From NCBI GenBank assembly GCA_964383855.1, contig CAYLIP010000020.1, positions 1 to 40,333 of the forward strand: a stretch of DNA of 40,333 nt, given 5' to 3'. This DNA is from CAZHAC01 sp964383855 (GTDB lineage Bacteria > Chloroflexota > Dormibacteria > Dormibacterales > Dormibacteraceae). The notes under the pieces were generated by a model that did no database searches, was not told where the DNA came from, and worked only from the letters and a program-made list of their open reading frames with translations. Shown piece by piece: positions 39,525 to 40,333 of the stretch. The first letter of the stretch is position 1. Each line of letters opens with the position of its first letter. The position numbers were made by a program, and so were the translations under genes.

Positions 39525-40333
39525 TCAGGGCCGCCCGGCCACCCTCCACCGCTGCCCCTCGGCCGTGTCGACGACCGTGACCCCAAGCTCCGCCAGCCGA
39601 TCGCGCAGGGCGTCCGAGGCCCCGAAGTCCCTGGCCGCCCGCGCCCGCTCTCGCCGCTCCAGCAGCGCCGCCGCCCCCTCTGGGAGCTCGGCCGGCGCCA
39701 CCTGCCGCCCCAGGTCGAGCCCGAGCACGCGATCGAAGTCGAGGAGCAGCCGGGCCCGGTCGCCGGGCGGCAATTCCGACCGCGCCAGCGCGCTCACGAG
39801 CGCCATCGCCGAGGGCAGGTCGAGATCGTCGGAGATCGCCTCCCGGAAACGGTCCCCGAACTCCCCGCCCGCGCCCGTGGCCGGCCCCCCTGACCACTCG
39901 GCGACCCGCTCGCGCAGCTGGCGGAGCGCGCGGTCGGCCCCGGAAAGGCCCTGGGGCGGAAAGTTGAGCTTCTTGCGGTAGCGAGTCTGGAGCGCCAGGT
40001 AGCGGTAGGCGAGCGGGTCGAGGCCCTGCTCCTCGAACTCGGTGATCCGGAAGAAGTTGCCGGCCGACTTGGCCATCCGGGCCCCGGACAGCAGCAGGTG
40101 CTCCCCGTGCAGCCAGCAACCCACCACCGGGTGGCCGAAGGCGCCTTCCGACTGGGCGATCTCGGCCTCGTGGTGGGGAAACACGTTGTCGGCGCCGCCG
40201 GTGTGAATGTCGAACCGCTCACCGAGCAGCGCGGTCGACATCGCCGAGCACTCGATGTGCCAGCCCGGGAAGCCCGGTCCCCAGGGGCTGTCCCAGACCT
40301 GGAGGCGGTGCTCGCCGGCGTGCTTCCAGAGCG
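39525..40333 (-). CDS. cysS: Cysteinyl-tRNA synthetase, C-terminal part (5' end outside window)
   Basis: Class I synthetase that charges tRNA-Cys; the frame runs off the right edge, leaving about 269 codons. The catalytic half shows GWHIECSAM, DIHTGGADNVFPHHEAEIAQ and the KMSKS-equivalent ARMAKSAGN. A DALR-like helical region (DDLDLPSAMALVSALA) follows, with a basic tail RERARAARDFGASDALRDRL typical of CysS. The paralogue MshC (mycothiol ligase) shares this core, but the complete DALR region and tail favour CysS. The loop reads RMAKS rather than KMSKS, a tolerated variant. It converges on the sigma operon across the 42-bp repeats. Confidence 0.9.
   Translation of the reverse strand, partial: LWKHAGEHRLQVWDSPWGPGFPGWHIECSAMSTALLGERFDIHTGGADNVFPHHEAEIAQSEGAFGHPVVGCWLHGEHLLLSGARMAKSAGNFFRITEFEEQGLDPLAYRYLALQTRYRKKLNFPPQGLSGADRALRQLRERVAEWSGGPATGAGGEFGDRFREAISDDLDLPSAMALVSALARSELPPGDRARLLLDFDRVLGLDLGRQVAPAELPEGAAALLERRERARAARDFGASDALRDRLAELGVTVVDTAEGQRWRVAGRP

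Noticed and set aside
39525..40333. MshC (mycothiol ligase) instead of CysS
   Set aside because: The DALR-like region and C-terminal basic helix fit CysS; the missing N-terminus prevents full certainty.

Overview
The window is very GC-rich, with coding third positions almost always G or C, and carries a 100-base run of N at 14183-14282, so it is a scaffold piece of a draft or metagenome assembly. The gene content (Tad-type pilin-like genes, GreA, an MrfAB-type repair pair with a Gram-positive-style LexA box, ECF sigma factor, archaeal-type ComA/ComB) and the many starts only 7-12 bases after a TAnnnT -10 element (leaderless-looking mRNAs) suggest a GC-rich soil-type bacterium near Chloroflexota/Dormibacterota or deep Actinomycetota. 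This placement is inference; no rRNA or other phylogenetic marker was available to settle it.

Region 1 (1-3639, minus): a tightly coupled operon methyltransferase > comA > comB > ATP-grasp ligase, each junction a 4-base ATGA/GTGA overlap. ComA and ComB make sulfolactate from phosphoenolpyruvate and sulfite. The ligase and methyltransferase suggest that sulfolactate is built into something else.

Region 2 (3870-25322, mostly plus): an exopolysaccharide locus. It holds three GT-B glycosyltransferases, two polysaccharide-deacetylase-fold proteins, a WbpD/WbpE/WbpB-like set for an acetamido sugar, a PRTase-like/kinase-like/HAD fusion, a GH5-like lipoprotein broken by the gap, a FemAB/GNAT-like protein, an initiating sugar-phosphate transferase, a Wzz-like co-polymerase with a degenerate P-loop domain, a fused Wzy-Wzx membrane protein and two nucleotide-sugar epimerases. 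At least six transcription units here, plus the sulfolactate operon, begin with variants of one promoter: (G/T)CCCATTTCC, 17 bases, then nTA(G/C)nnT. This ties the sulfolactate operon to the exopolysaccharide locus and is the most interesting signal in the window.

Region 3 (25356-33019): a Pro/Ala-rich membrane-anchored protein, a small hypothetical protein, GreA, a nicotinamidase, another small protein, a DoxX-family membrane protein, GalE, and three TadE/TadG-like genes on the minus strand preceded by three 11-bp direct repeats.

Region 4 (33060-40333): a membrane GAF-GGDEF-HD-GYP-like signalling protein; the mrfA-mrfB repair pair, whose promoter contains a LexA-type box between -35 and -10; a divergent ECF sigma factor with a small downstream ORF; an intrinsic terminator; a 42-bp tandem repeat; and a cysteinyl-tRNA synthetase running off the right edge. 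No tRNA, rRNA, CRISPR array or transposase was seen.
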